A DNA stretch of 64,000 bases from JAKPPT01 sp964630305 (GCA_964630305.1 CAZVTR010000001.1:1-64000); one strand, 5' to 3'. Counted from the first letter of the stretch, positions 1 through 8,603 are shown. The notes: generated from the sequence alone by a model not told the origin. Translations and numbers: made by a program.

Positions 1-299
1 GTTGATTTTCCAAAATTAAAGGTCAGCGTTTTAACTGTACGCGTAATAACCTTTTCAAAATATGGTTTATCAAGACCGTATAGACGGATAAGGGCTTTTC
101 GCCTCTGGTCCTGAAAAGCTTTTATTTCTTCTACCTTTTTTCCTTTCTGTCTCATTGCTTCAGCTCGAACTTGTTCTTCGATCTGAGAGCGTTGGGTCTC
201 ATCAGCAACTTTATTAAAGAGCAGAGAGAACGTAAAGATCAGCAAGGAGTAAATAACAATGCCTTTCAGGATGCGTTTAATCGCATACCACTTGTACAT
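1..299 (-). CDS. OppB/DppB-type ABC transporter permease, N-terminal part
   Basis: Only the first 99 codons are in the window; the gene runs off the left edge. The product starts with a hydrophobic segment (about residues 10-28) that is the first membrane helix. A charged stretch follows, then RLYGLDKPYFEKV and NFGKS. This matches the conserved opening of peptide/nickel-type inner membrane permeases (LGLDKP...Y, then GDLG.S). Such permeases import oligopeptides or related solutes together with a second permease and two ATPases, which should lie to the left of the window. The loop after the first helix is longer and more charged (many K, R, E) than in Opp proteins I know. The ATG at 299 is preceded by AGGTGG. 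A good promoter lies upstream on the same strand at 351-379. The family call is fairly firm; the substrate cannot be judged. Confidence 0.75.
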   Translation of the reverse strand, partial: MYKWYAIKRILKGIVIYSLLIFTFSLLFNKVADETQRSQIEEQVRAEAMRQKGKKVEEIKAFQDQRRKALIRLYGLDKPYFEKVITRTVKTLTFNFGKS

Positions 300-350
300 G
301 TATTTCCACCTGTTTGCATGGGATAGTCCGCTCAACTTGCAGACTACAAA

Positions 351-379
351 TTCATATCAGATAAACATAATTCTGTCAA
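351..379 (-). promoter_or_regulatory. Promoter for the OppB-type permease
   Basis: On the minus strand TTGACA (374-379) and TATGAA (351-356) are separated by 17 bp. They lie about 50 bp upstream of the permease start codon at 299. This is a visual sigma-70 match, not a measured start site. Confidence 0.55.
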
Positions 380-503
380 AGTGTTTTAACGAAACACTGT
401 AAAAAATAAAACATAGTATTAAAAATTGAAATACATACTAAAACTTTACCTCTTTGTAAGTACTAATTTTGCTATTACCGCGTGAAAAAATTAAAAAAGT
501 ATA

Positions 504-532
504 TTGACAATATTTTTTAGTTTTGCTATGTT
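504..532 (+). promoter_or_regulatory. Promoter for tRNA-Asn
   Basis: TTGACA (504-509), a 17-bp spacer and TATGTT (527-532). The -10 is preceded by TGC, which makes an extended -10. It ends 11 bp before the first base of the tRNA, the right distance for a short 5' leader. Confidence 0.75.
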
Positions 533-543
533 TTCACTATCCT

Positions 544-616
544 TCCCCTGTAGCTCAGTCGGCAGAGCAAGTGGCTGTTAACCACTGGGTCCGTGGTTCG
601 AACCCGCGCGGGGGAG
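544..616 (+). tRNA. tRNA-Asn (GTT anticodon)
   Basis: The 73-nt sequence folds as a cloverleaf. The acceptor TCCCCTG (544-550) pairs with CGGGGGA (609-615) with one G-T pair. The D arm contains AGCTC...GAGC, the anticodon loop is CTGTTAA with anticodon GTT, and the T arm CGTGG/CCGCG encloses TTCGAAC. The discriminator base is G616. CCA is not encoded, so it must be added after transcription. A promoter at 504-532 and a terminator at 619-649 make it a single-gene unit. Confidence 0.95.
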
Positions 617-618
617 CT

Positions 619-649
619 AAAAGACCAGCTGTATACCGGCTGGTCTTTT
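619..649 (+). terminator. Intrinsic terminator of tRNA-Asn
   Basis: An 11-bp perfect stem (619-629 with 639-649) starts with AAAAG and ends in CTTTT. The uridine tract is thus built into the 3' arm. It begins three bases after the tRNA. Confidence 0.85.
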
Positions 650-699
650 ATATTTGTACGCCATTATGGCAGAGCGCACGGGTGCGCATCGTGCGAGTG

Positions 700-727
700 A
701 AAAACCTGTATGTACCACAACAGGTTT
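700..727 (-). terminator. Terminator of the minus-strand CNNM operon
   Basis: On the minus strand AAACCTGT (727-720) and ACAGGTTT (709-702) form an 8-bp stem followed by further T residues. It overlaps the stop codon of the CNNM gene (726-728), so it should end the transcript of the chemoreceptor and CNNM genes. Confidence 0.65.
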
Positions 728-1967
728 ACTCATCGAGAGGCTTTACAACGGTTGCAAGTACTCTATTATGACGGACATCTGTAATGGTAATTTCTCCAAA
801 TTCTGCTTTTATTTTATCGCCCTTTTCAGGGATTCGGTTTAAGATCCAGGCGCAATATCCTGCTAAGGTATGTGCTGGAGGCATTTCTGAAAGATTTTTG
901 GAAAAAAAATCAAGTACTGCAACAAGCGGTGTATCTCCGGCAATACTATAGGTGCCATCAGAAAGACGCTGAATTCGGGATTCGGCAGGAGCGTTTTTAT
1001 CATATAATTCACCAACAATTTCTTCTATTATATCCTGCATGGTAACAATACCAGAAAATCCACCATATTCATCCATGACAATAACAATTTTTTCTCGCGT
1101 ATTTTTCATGGTGCTAAAAATGTCGCCAAGAGATTTTGAAGGTGTTACAAATATGGGCTGTGCTGCAATCGTCTTTAAAGTACTATAGCCTTGTCCTTCT
1201 AGAATTTTTCTAAATATATCTTTGAGCCGCACAATACCAGTGATTAGTTCTTCGTGTTTGCTGTATATGGGTATCCATGTAATGTTTCTGTCAATAATCT
1301 CATGAATAGCATTTTCGCAGCTCATGGAATCAGGGAGCTTTACCACATCCTTACGATGTGTCATAACCGAGAGCGCAGTTGTTTTTTTAAGCCTGAGTAT
1401 GTTTTTAATCATTGATGCATTAATTTTATCAATAATATTCATGTGTTCTGCTATTGCAAGCATTTGTATAAAAGTTTCCAGAGAGATTTCTTTTCTCGTA
1501 TTTTTTCCAAAAATCCGCGTAATGATGTTGCTGATGCTATTAATAATAAAAACAAGCGGTTTAAACAGGATTGCGATAATGTAAATGAGCGGGGCAACAA
1601 TAAGCGCAATTGCTTCATTATGGGCAATAGCAATCCGTTTGGGTGTAACTTCACCGACAATAAGAATGACAAATGTTAAAAGACCTGTGACCAGCGCAAT
1701 ATTGATATTCCCAAAACGTTCAAGAATAATGTCGCTCGTCAATATTGATACAAGAATATTTACGATGTTATTGCCAACAAGAATTGTTGATAGTAGTTCA
1801 TCAGGTTTTTCTGTTAGTTTTTCTATAAAAAAGGTGTTTTTTTTACGTTTTTTTAGTCCTGCTATTTGAATCATGGTAAGCGAGGTGAATGCAGTTTCTG
1901 CTGCGGAGAATATAAATGAAAAAGCAAGCGAAATAAGAATTGCAATTAATTTATAAGCATCAACCAT
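726..1967 (-). CDS. CNNM/CorC-type membrane protein with CBS domains (hemolysin C family)
   Basis: A 413-aa integral membrane protein. The N-terminal DUF21/CNNM membrane domain (about residues 1-180) begins with several helices and carries the family pattern SAAETAFTSL. A CBS pair follows (about 200-325, with DEYGGFSGIVTMQDIIEEIVGE near its end). The C-terminal CorC_HlyC domain (about 335-410) includes LAGYCAWILNRIP. Family members are tied to magnesium or cobalt handling; the name hemolysin is historical. The start is 2 nt after the chemoreceptor stop codon, so the two genes are probably co-transcribed and translationally coupled. Transport direction and substrate are not decided by the sequence. 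Confidence 0.85.
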   Translation of the reverse strand: MVDAYKLIAILISLAFSFIFSAAETAFTSLTMIQIAGLKKRKKNTFFIEKLTEKPDELLSTILVGNNIVNILVSILTSDIILERFGNINIALVTGLLTFVILIVGEVTPKRIAIAHNEAIALIVAPLIYIIAILFKPLVFIINSISNIITRIFGKNTRKEISLETFIQMLAIAEHMNIIDKINASMIKNILRLKKTTALSVMTHRKDVVKLPDSMSCENAIHEIIDRNITWIPIYSKHEELITGIVRLKDIFRKILEGQGYSTLKTIAAQPIFVTPSKSLGDIFSTMKNTREKIVIVMDEYGGFSGIVTMQDIIEEIVGELYDKNAPAESRIQRLSDGTYSIAGDTPLVAVLDFFSKNLSEMPPAHTLAGYCAWILNRIPEKGDKIKAEFGEITITDVRHNRVLATVVKPLDE

Positions 1968-1969
1968 AA

Positions 1970-4216
1970 TTATACGATAAACCGAGAAACTTCTTGTTCA
2001 AGATTGGTAAGCGCTTCGATATTATCTTTGCCAAGTTTAGAAATTGCAGTTATTGATGTAAGCATAGCTTCTGATGTCTGTATAAAATCATCAAGAACAG
2101 TAATCATCCTAATAATAAGCGCTTCATTTTTTTCGTTTTCTGCAAGCAGCAATTGCGAATTTTCTGAAATTTCAGAAACATCACGCATGCTTTCTCCTGC
2201 GGCATGTTTTAGTTTTTCAAAAACTTCCGAGATGCTTCCTGTTTGCTGTGCAGACTGACGCACAGAGCCTATCATGCTGTTCATAGCATCTGCCATATCA
2301 GATGTTCCTCGTGCAAGCTCTTGTATGGATGTATTCGCATCTGCTGAATCGGCTATTGTGTGTTCAATTCTTGCTAGAATTCCGCTAATTTCATTTTGAA
2401 TCAGAGAAGCGTTTTTACCAGCTTCTTCTGCAAGTTTTCTAATTTCATCAGCAACAACTGCAAAGCCTTTACCCTTGTCTCCTGCATGAGCAGCTTCAAT
2501 AGCTGCGTTCATTGCTAAAAGATTGGTGCGTTCTGCAATATCATTGATAATCTCATTAAAGTTTTTAATTTTTTCTGCATCGAGCGCTATTTCTTTAACG
2601 CCATTTACGAGCTGCTCTACAGTTTTAATGGTTAATGACGCGTTGGCATTGAGATCATCGGAGACCTTCTTTTTTTCTAGAGCAACTTTAGCAAGCTGAG
2701 CCATGCTTTTAATAGTAACATCAATTTTTTCCATTGCAGATTCAGATTCTTTTGTCTGTGTTAATAGTTTTTCATTTAAAACTTCAGAATTTTCTCCAAT
2801 ATTTCTTACGGTTTTAGAAAATTGCTGTAAAAGCATTTTAAGTTCATCGAGTTTCTTTTTGGCTTCATCAAAATTATTCTGTGCGTTTGATAGTGTATGT
2901 GAAGTGGAATTGCTTTGTTCATAAATATTTGTTCCTATTGTATAACCGGTATGTGCAGTTTCTTTGATTTGTGATACTAAAGCACGTAATTTTGCAAGGA
3001 AATCATTAAATGATTGAGCAAGCAGTGTAACTTCGTTTTTACCAGAAACAGTAATTGTTCGTGTTAAATCAGCATCTCCCTGACTGATGCTGACAAAGGC
3101 TTTAGAAAACAGTGTGAGCGGTTTCATAAAAGATCGTGATAATGCGATAATAATAATCATGCTTGCTAAAAACGAAATAGCAGCAATAATGAGAAGAACT
3201 TTTATAAAATCATTGAAATCTTTTGTTAGAAGACTTTCGGGCAGAAAAATCCCTATAGCCCATACAGTATACGAGTTGCCAATTCTAAATGGTGCAATAC
3301 CAGCTTTCCATATTGTTCCGTTAAAATGTGACTGTAAACTACCAGAATAGGGCTTACCTATTGTAAGTTGTTCTTTAAGCTGCTGCCAGCCAGTTTCCCA
3401 TCTGTCAGCTTCAAACTCCATTGTTCGTTGTTCTACAACTATATCAGCAGCTTTAAGCGCTGTTTGTGATTGTTCCACTGTTATTCCAGCTTGATAAATT
3501 GTTTTATTGCTGTCTCCATGTGCAAGGATTGTGCCATTTTTTGTAAACAGTACAGCATAGCCTTTCCCCATAGGACGAGCTTTGCTTATGATAGTATTAA
3601 GCGTAAATGCATCGATATCTACAGCAATAACTCCTATTTGACGTGCTTCTGAATTCTGTATTGGTACTGCAAGGGAGATAACTAACTTTCCACTCTGATA
3701 TGAAGTGTGCATATCAGAAACAGTTTCTTGATTTTGGCTACTGATTGCAGAATACCAAGAAAAATTTTTCAGTGTATTAAAACTTATGCTTTCTTGAATG
3801 GTATCACCGGCTTTTTCATAGCATACCCATGCCTCATCGCTTGTAAAACCACTGTAATATTTTGAATTGATTATAAGATATAATGTATCGATTGTAATGT
3901 TCTGGCTGACCATTGCTTTAGAAAATGCAAGCAGCACGGATTTTTGTTCGGCTGGTTTCATTGATGTGACAGCTGCAAACATGCGTGCTGTACTTCGGAT
4001 GACATTGAGACTTTCTTCAATTTGCTTATCGATTTCTGCAGCATATTGGTTAGCAAGTGAAGTAACAAGATTTGATGTGATAACCTGTTCGGTACGTTTA
4101 ATGGTGCTATGGAGAATTAAGGTTATAGTGGTAAAGGTTATGAGCAATAAGAAAGCAATAGCAATTTGTATGCGCCCAGCAATGGAAATAAAATGTCGTT
4201 TTAATGGTGTCTTCAC
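1970..4216 (-). CDS. Methyl-accepting chemotaxis protein with dCache-like sensor
   Basis: A transducer of about 748 aa. It has a first membrane helix (about 16-36), a large periplasmic double-Cache-like sensor (about 40-335), a second helix (about 338-360), a HAMP segment (to about 415) and a long cytoplasmic coiled coil. The hairpin tip reads ERTNLLAMNAAIEAAHAG, the CheA/CheW contact site. I prefer the GTG at 4216, which has AGGGAG about 8 nt upstream, over an ATG 18 codons earlier that lacks a ribosome site. No CheW-binding pentapeptide is evident at the C terminus. The ligand cannot be read from the sequence; Cache sensors commonly bind small organic acids, amino acids or similar nutrients. 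Confidence 0.9.
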   Translation of the reverse strand: MKTPLKRHFISIAGRIQIAIAFLLLITFTTITLILHSTIKRTEQVITSNLVTSLANQYAAEIDKQIEESLNVIRSTARMFAAVTSMKPAEQKSVLLAFSKAMVSQNITIDTLYLIINSKYYSGFTSDEAWVCYEKAGDTIQESISFNTLKNFSWYSAISSQNQETVSDMHTSYQSGKLVISLAVPIQNSEARQIGVIAVDIDAFTLNTIISKARPMGKGYAVLFTKNGTILAHGDSNKTIYQAGITVEQSQTALKAADIVVEQRTMEFEADRWETGWQQLKEQLTIGKPYSGSLQSHFNGTIWKAGIAPFRIGNSYTVWAIGIFLPESLLTKDFNDFIKVLLIIAAISFLASMIIIIALSRSFMKPLTLFSKAFVSISQGDADLTRTITVSGKNEVTLLAQSFNDFLAKLRALVSQIKETAHTGYTIGTNIYEQSNSTSHTLSNAQNNFDEAKKKLDELKMLLQQFSKTVRNIGENSEVLNEKLLTQTKESESAMEKIDVTIKSMAQLAKVALEKKKVSDDLNANASLTIKTVEQLVNGVKEIALDAEKIKNFNEIINDIAERTNLLAMNAAIEAAHAGDKGKGFAVVADEIRKLAEEAGKNASLIQNEISGILARIEHTIADSADANTSIQELARGTSDMADAMNSMIGSVRQSAQQTGSISEVFEKLKHAAGESMRDVSEISENSQLLLAENEKNEALIIRMITVLDDFIQTSEAMLTSITAISKLGKDNIEALTNLEQEVSRFIV

Positions 4217-4277
4217 AGCATTACTCCCTGTTATTATCTTAATGCATTTCAGATCAAATAGACATATCAAAACACGT

Positions 4278-6164
4278 TTAGTGTTTTAGAAGTTTTAAAA
4301 AATATGTTTTGATATATTCGCGCAACGCACCGTGATTTTTTATCTGCATAAGCGCAGGAACTTTAAGGAGATTATTAGCCATAGAATCAATTCTTTCCAG
4401 CGTTAATGAAGATGGTTTCATGGAGCGGAGCGTTTTTCTGAGGTAATCACGTACGAGCGAATTGATATCTTCCACCAGATTGCGTTTAGCTTCGGGATTG
4501 ATTAAGGTATTCCATTTATCAATAAGGAGCATCATGTACTGATCCATTGTATAATTTGCCGGGACAATGTCTTTTTCCAATTTCCCAGCTATCTGTGAGA
4601 ACTCCAGTGCACGATTGTTTTCTGGTTTTGCAACTGGCTGTTCTTGCCGTTTTGTCTGTTCTTGTTTTGGTTTTTTTTGGCCAAGTTTTTTTATAAGTTT
4701 ATAAAACCAGGACAGCAGAGGAATTGTATACCAGATGGGGAGGAGTATTTTAACATCAGTAAGAAGGTGCTGTCTGTCGAGATGTAAGAGAACATTGAGC
4801 GGTGCCTGCTTCAGATTACCAAAAAGCGGAGAAAGATTGTTTTTCTCTCCTCGTGAACCATAAATTTCTTGATATACAAGCGGTGCAAAACCGCTTGCGA
4901 GTGCCTGTGATAGTGCTGGGCTAGTTTCATCAATTTTATAGGAAAGGTATTTGTTAAAGTCTTCATCAGATAGCATCGCAGGTATTTTTTCAAACTGATA
5001 CATGATGTTTTGCCATTCTTGTATAATTTTTGATCGTACCCCTGGGCGAACGCTATTAATTAAATTAACTATATATGGAAGGAAAAATTCCAGTTTTATA
5101 AAGAGCTGCTGTCCTTTAATAGTGAGGATAAGGATTTGTGGAAGATGTTTTTCATCTTTTGCTCGTGTTTTTTCTTTAAGCCAGTCCTCAAGCTCTTCGC
5201 GTGTATATTTGCCTAAAAGCGGACGACCCTGACTGTCGCGAAAATCACAGATATCATCGATGGTGAATGCATATGGTGTTTTTCCCAAGAGCAAGTCAAG
5301 TGTTTTGAATGCATTTTCTCGGTCAAAAGAGCGCTGCGCTTTACTCTTATGATAATTGGTAAATAAATCAAGAATATAGCTTGCTTGCAATACAGCTACA
5401 TCGTCAGGGGTATGTTCTCCTTTACTCATAATATCCTTGCGGATGGAATTATTGAGATATGCTACAAAGGGGAAAGTAAAATCACTTTTTGCATTTTGAA
5501 TTTCTGAAATGAGATCGTATGGCTTTATAAGAATACCTGTCATTGAATCTCGAACAAGCATATCCTTTGTTGGAAAAGCTCCCAAAAGACGCTGCTGGAT
5601 ATAATCTTTATTTGCACCTTTGCGCAAGTAATGCCTGATTTTTAATATAGCAAATTCGAGAAGTTTATTTTTTAATGTTTCCACAGGAATTATCATCGAT
5701 TTAATTCCTTCTGGAAAAGAAATCCTGCAAATAGGTATATTATTGTTTTCTTCTGCGTCGAGTACTCGTTTAAATTCATCATCAATGCCAATTGGAAGAA
5801 TCCATTCAGGAGGTATTGAAAGTTTTAGTGTGTCTTCATCTGGGAACGGAACTTCCGGGAACTCTTCAATTCGAGCATATTCTGCAATGAGCGGATTAAT
5901 ACATGATTCTGGCAGACGAATCGTATCAATTTCATTGCCTGAGAGCATCAGAGCCACTTCGCGCTTTTGTGCAAGTTTCATAAGTTTTGGAACAAGAACA
6001 ACATCAGGATTTAGTACAAGATCTCGATAGAGAGGAACAGTTTGATCGGCAGCTCTAAACTGCTTTGATAGTGTTATCGCAAAATTGCGGTAGCCAATAT
6101 CATACGTGCGGTTTTTTTGTGCGTATGATTTTAAGAGTTGAAGAACATCGATATCTGTTGCCAT
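4278..6164 (-). CDS. Unknown 628-aa protein, spirochaete-type
   Basis: I do not recognise a family. From MATDIDVLQLL the product is about 628 aa, mostly helical and charged, with few cysteines and no signal peptide. A hydrophobic stretch near residue 485 (LPIWYTIPLLSWFYKLIKKL) could be a membrane anchor or amphipathic helix. It is followed by a K/Q/E-rich linker and a helical C-terminal domain. The reading frame stays open upstream to 6329, but that extension overlaps the transposase on the other strand, so I take the ATG at 6164. A promoter match (TTGATA, 16 bp, TATACA) ends only 8 bp before that ATG, so the mRNA would be almost leaderless. It precedes the chemoreceptor by 61 bp on the same strand. 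A role in motility or envelope would be a guess. Confidence 0.7.
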   Translation of the reverse strand: MATDIDVLQLLKSYAQKNRTYDIGYRNFAITLSKQFRAADQTVPLYRDLVLNPDVVLVPKLMKLAQKREVALMLSGNEIDTIRLPESCINPLIAEYARIEEFPEVPFPDEDTLKLSIPPEWILPIGIDDEFKRVLDAEENNNIPICRISFPEGIKSMIIPVETLKNKLLEFAILKIRHYLRKGANKDYIQQRLLGAFPTKDMLVRDSMTGILIKPYDLISEIQNAKSDFTFPFVAYLNNSIRKDIMSKGEHTPDDVAVLQASYILDLFTNYHKSKAQRSFDRENAFKTLDLLLGKTPYAFTIDDICDFRDSQGRPLLGKYTREELEDWLKEKTRAKDEKHLPQILILTIKGQQLFIKLEFFLPYIVNLINSVRPGVRSKIIQEWQNIMYQFEKIPAMLSDEDFNKYLSYKIDETSPALSQALASGFAPLVYQEIYGSRGEKNNLSPLFGNLKQAPLNVLLHLDRQHLLTDVKILLPIWYTIPLLSWFYKLIKKLGQKKPKQEQTKRQEQPVAKPENNRALEFSQIAGKLEKDIVPANYTMDQYMMLLIDKWNTLINPEAKRNLVEDINSLVRDYLRKTLRSMKPSSLTLERIDSMANNLLKVPALMQIKNHGALREYIKTYFLKLLKH

Positions 6165-6172
6165 GTCCCCAT

Positions 6173-6200
6173 TGTATACATAGAAATGCAGTTTTATCAA
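6173..6200 (-). promoter_or_regulatory. Promoter candidate for the 628-aa gene
   Basis: On the minus strand TTGATA (6195-6200) and TATACA (6173-6178) are 16 bp apart. TACAAT at 18 bp is an alternative -10. The -35 sits inside a 10-bp inverted repeat (6186-6212). The start codon at 6164 follows almost directly. Confidence 0.4.
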
Positions 6201-6212
6201 TGAAAACTGCAT
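6186..6212. repeat. Perfect 10-bp inverted repeat with 7-bp loop
   Basis: ATGCAGTTTT (6186-6195) and AAAACTGCAT (6203-6212) are exact inverse copies. The dyad lies between the divergent 628-aa gene and the transposase. It could be an operator over the minus-strand -35, or a REP-like hairpin belonging to the transposase unit. Confidence 0.6.
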
Positions 6213-6294
6213 GCAAAAATAACTCACAAGCAGTTTAAGCATATATGCAACAAGCATTGCAGTAAAGAACATTAATTTTGTTAAGGAGTTGTAT

Positions 6295-6894
6295 ATGCGA
6301 AAACTGCGAGAACTTGTACCTGGGGGCACCTATCATGTAAGTGCACGAATAAACAACAGAGAACTGCATCTACAAGAGGTGTTATGCAAAAGTATTATTT
6401 TAGAGATCATGGAAAAGCTTCAAACCGAGATGGGTTTTAAGTTTGAGCACTTTGCAATTATGGATAATCATGTGCATTTCATTATAACTACACTTGATTT
6501 GGAGCTACCCAAAATTATGCAGCGATTATTGATGACCTATACAATACGCTATAACAAGGCAATGAGACGATCAGGACACATCTGGGGGGATAGATATTTT
6601 TCTCGTGTGCTTAGAACTCAAGCTGATTTTGAGCAATGTTTTGAGTATTTAAGCCAAAATCCAGTTAAAGCAGAGCTTGTTAAAAATGAATTGAACTGGC
6701 CATGGAATTCGCTTGCGTTTTTTAGATTTGCTCCTGACTTTGTATCACGCTGGATGAGTTCATGGTCGGTGGAGTTGCATGAGAAAGTAATATCAAAGTT
6801 ACAAAAGGGTCAGACCCATAGGCAGAAGGAAATCACGAAAAAGGTAATTTTCAGTGTTACAATGCAAATATTAGCGAAAAAGCGCAAAAAGTAG
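6295..6894 (+). CDS. IS200-like (Y1) REP-associated tyrosine transposase
   Basis: A 199-aa HUH-type single-strand DNA transposase. The HUH metal motif is H59-V-H61 in MDNHVHFIIT. The presumed nucleophile is Y118 in FEYLSQNPVKAELV. RSGHIWGDRYFSRVL is the usual middle signature. Such proteins cut and join hairpin DNA; solitary copies of this subgroup are often domesticated and tied to dispersed palindromes. The ATG at 6295 has AAGGAG six bases upstream; a TTG two codons earlier is less likely. The C terminus KLQKGQTHRQKE is encoded by a copy of the GGGTCAGACCC motif, so the last 35 or so residues may come from read-through into the element's own repeat. No second IS protein (TnpB) is present. 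Confidence 0.85.
   Translation: MRKLRELVPGGTYHVSARINNRELHLQEVLCKSIILEIMEKLQTEMGFKFEHFAIMDNHVHFIITTLDLELPKIMQRLLMTYTIRYNKAMRRSGHIWGDRYFSRVLRTQADFEQCFEYLSQNPVKAELVKNELNWPWNSLAFFRFAPDFVSRWMSSWSVELHEKVISKLQKGQTHRQKEITKKVIFSVTMQILAKKRKK
6803..6820 (+). repeat. Copy 1 of the AAAGGGTCAGACC motif
   Basis: The core GGGTCAGACCC is a perfect 5-bp inverted repeat around one base. It is embedded in the transposase reading frame. Two related copies follow at 7126 and 7158. Confidence 0.7.
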
Positions 6895-7082
6895 AAAAAA
6901 ATACCGGTTGCTAGTAGATTTTTATAATTTTATCCTCCATAAAGAAAACCTTTCAGGATAAGTATACTCAGACTAGTATTTGAATTCACCCAAAGTTGTA
7001 TATTCAAATCAAAAAGCAAGAAATTTTTAAAATCAAGAGGAAAAAACATATAAAAATTAAATCAAAAATGGAATATCTTCAG

Positions 7083-7111
7083 TTGACCAGACTTGTTTAA
7101 CCTTGCATAAT
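7083..7111 (+). promoter_or_regulatory. Promoter for ffh
   Basis: TTGACC (7083-7088), 17 bp, CATAAT (7106-7111). It gives a leader of about 80 nt before the ffh start. Confidence 0.6.
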
Positions 7112-7125
7112 AGGAAAAAATTGGT

Positions 7126-7137
7126 AAAAGGGTCGGG
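7126..7137 (+). repeat. Partial copy of the AAAGGGTC motif
   Basis: The sequence AAAAGGGTCGGG shares the first nine bases with the other copies. The second arm GACCC is replaced by GGG. Confidence 0.45.
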
Positions 7138-7157
7138 TTTGCCTTTTTAAACCAGCT

Positions 7158-7174
7158 AAAGGGTCAGACCTATA
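7158..7174 (+). repeat. Copy 2 of the AAAGGGTCAGACC motif
   Basis: AAAGGGTCAGACC followed by TATA matches copy 1 at 6804 for 13 bases, and again after one mismatch. It lies 25 bp before the ffh start codon. Confidence 0.65.
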
Positions 7175-7198
7175 AATATATAAATAGCAGGAGTGAAA

Positions 7199-8524
7199 AT
7201 GCTAGAACGATTGACACAAACAATGGGAGATATCATCCGCCAAATTAGCGGAAAAGCTTCCATTACCGAAAAAAATATTGAAGATGCAGTAGAAGCCATA
7301 AAAATTGCTTTATTAGAAGCAGATGTCAATGTACGTGTTGTGCGCCGTTTTGTTAATGGCACCATAGAAGAAGCAAAAGGCGAGAAAGTTCTGCGCTCTG
7401 TTACTCCCGGGCAGCAGTTTATAAAAATTGTGCACGATCGCCTTACTGCGCTCTTAGGTGACAGCAGGCAGGATATTGTTCTTAAAGATGGCATTACAAC
7501 AATCATGCTCGTCGGTCTTCAGGGATCTGGTAAAACCACAACTGCAGCTAAACTAGGAAATTATTTTAAAAATAAAAATAAGCGCGTGCTCTTAGCGGCA
7601 TGTGATCTTGTTCGACCTGCAGCAGTCGATCAGCTTGTTACGCTTGGCGCAAGTCTTGGAATTGCTGTGCACACGGGTTCGATGCCAGCCGATAGTGCAC
7701 AAAAGAACCCCCTGCCCATTGCTAAAGCCGCGCTTGAACGAGCGCGAAAAGAGCTTTTTGATGTAGTTATCATCGATACAACAGGCCGCCTTCAGATCGA
7801 TGATGGGATGATGCAGGAACTTGTTGCAATGAAAACTGCAATCAAACCCGATGAAGTTTTACTCGTCGCAGATGCTATGACAGGGCAGACTGCAGTCGAT
7901 ATTGCATCAACATTTGATGAAAAAGTAGGCCTCACTGGCGTGATACTTTCTAAATTTGACTCGGATACCCGTGGCGGTGCTGCTCTCTCAATTAAATCGA
8001 TTACCGGTAAGCCAATTAAATTTGTAGGTGTTTCTGAAAAACCTGATGGTCTTGAACCATTTTATCCCGATAGAATGGCAAACCGTATTTTGGGCATGGG
8101 TGATATTGTATCGCTTGTTGAGAAAGCACAATCTGTTATTGAAGAACAGGAAGCACTTGAGCTTGAACAGAAGCTTCGCAAAGAGACATTTACACTAGAG
8201 GACTATTTACAGGAGTTGCGCCGTTTCAAAAAAATGGGCTCAATGAAGCAGGTGCTTGATATGATGCCTGGGCTTGCAGGGCAGATTTCAGAAGATCAGA
8301 TCGATGAGAATCAGCTCAGGCGAAACGAAGCTATTATCCTTTCAATGACTAAAAAAGAACGGCTCAACCATCTCATAATTGGACCGACACGCAGGTCACG
8401 CATTGCCCGTGGTTCAGGCACTTCGGTTGCTGAGGTTGCAAAACTCCTAAAAGATTTTGAAAAAACCCGTTCAATGATGAAAAAAATGGTAAAAAACAAA
8501 AAAATGCTGGGCGGGTTTCAATAA
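7199..8524 (+). CDS. ffh: Signal recognition particle protein Ffh
   Basis: A 441-aa SRP54-type GTPase that binds SRP RNA and signal sequences and delivers ribosomes to FtsY at the membrane. The N domain covers about residues 1-90. The G domain begins with the P-loop GLQGSGKTTTAAKLG, followed by DLVRPAA (G2 region), DTTGR (G3) and SKFDSDTRGG. The methionine-rich M domain follows (about 300-441) with GSGTSVAEVAKLLKDFEK and a run of MMKKMVKNKKML. I choose the ATG at 7199 (AGGAG five bases upstream) over the GTG at 7193, which overlaps that ribosome site. No SRP RNA gene was found nearby. The usual downstream partner rpsP is absent; the next gene is a cyclase with its own promoter. Confidence 0.95.
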   Translation: MLERLTQTMGDIIRQISGKASITEKNIEDAVEAIKIALLEADVNVRVVRRFVNGTIEEAKGEKVLRSVTPGQQFIKIVHDRLTALLGDSRQDIVLKDGITTIMLVGLQGSGKTTTAAKLGNYFKNKNKRVLLAACDLVRPAAVDQLVTLGASLGIAVHTGSMPADSAQKNPLPIAKAALERARKELFDVVIIDTTGRLQIDDGMMQELVAMKTAIKPDEVLLVADAMTGQTAVDIASTFDEKVGLTGVILSKFDSDTRGGAALSIKSITGKPIKFVGVSEKPDGLEPFYPDRMANRILGMGDIVSLVEKAQSVIEEQEALELEQKLRKETFTLEDYLQELRRFKKMGSMKQVLDMMPGLAGQISEDQIDENQLRRNEAIILSMTKKERLNHLIIGPTRRSRIARGSGTSVAEVAKLLKDFEKTRSMMKKMVKNKKMLGGFQ

Positions 8525-8603
8525 TAAAAACAGTTTTATGGTGTGTTTGAAGCATTTAGCATTTAGATAGGCATTTTGCAGTGTTACAAAGCTTGTGAAA
8601 GTC

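Larger units (their letters stand above)
6895..7198. other. Intergenic region between transposase and ffh
   Basis: About 300 bp with no gene. The first half is AT-rich with nothing I can assign. The second half carries the ffh promoter (7083-7111), a partial motif copy (7126-7137), a full motif copy (7158-7174) and the ffh ribosome site AGGAG (7189-7193). Both motif copies therefore fall in the predicted 5' untranslated leader of ffh. Confidence 0.6.

Noticed and set aside
674..687. GCGCA/TGCGC hairpin between the tRNA-Asn terminator and the CNNM gene
   Set aside because: A 5-bp stem with a 4-nt loop and no U tract is too short to call. The neighbouring hairpins already account for termination on both strands.
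6165..6329. N-terminal extension of the 628-aa protein that looks like a membrane helix
   Set aside because: It overlaps the transposase start on the other strand and lies upstream of the predicted promoter, so it is probably not translated.
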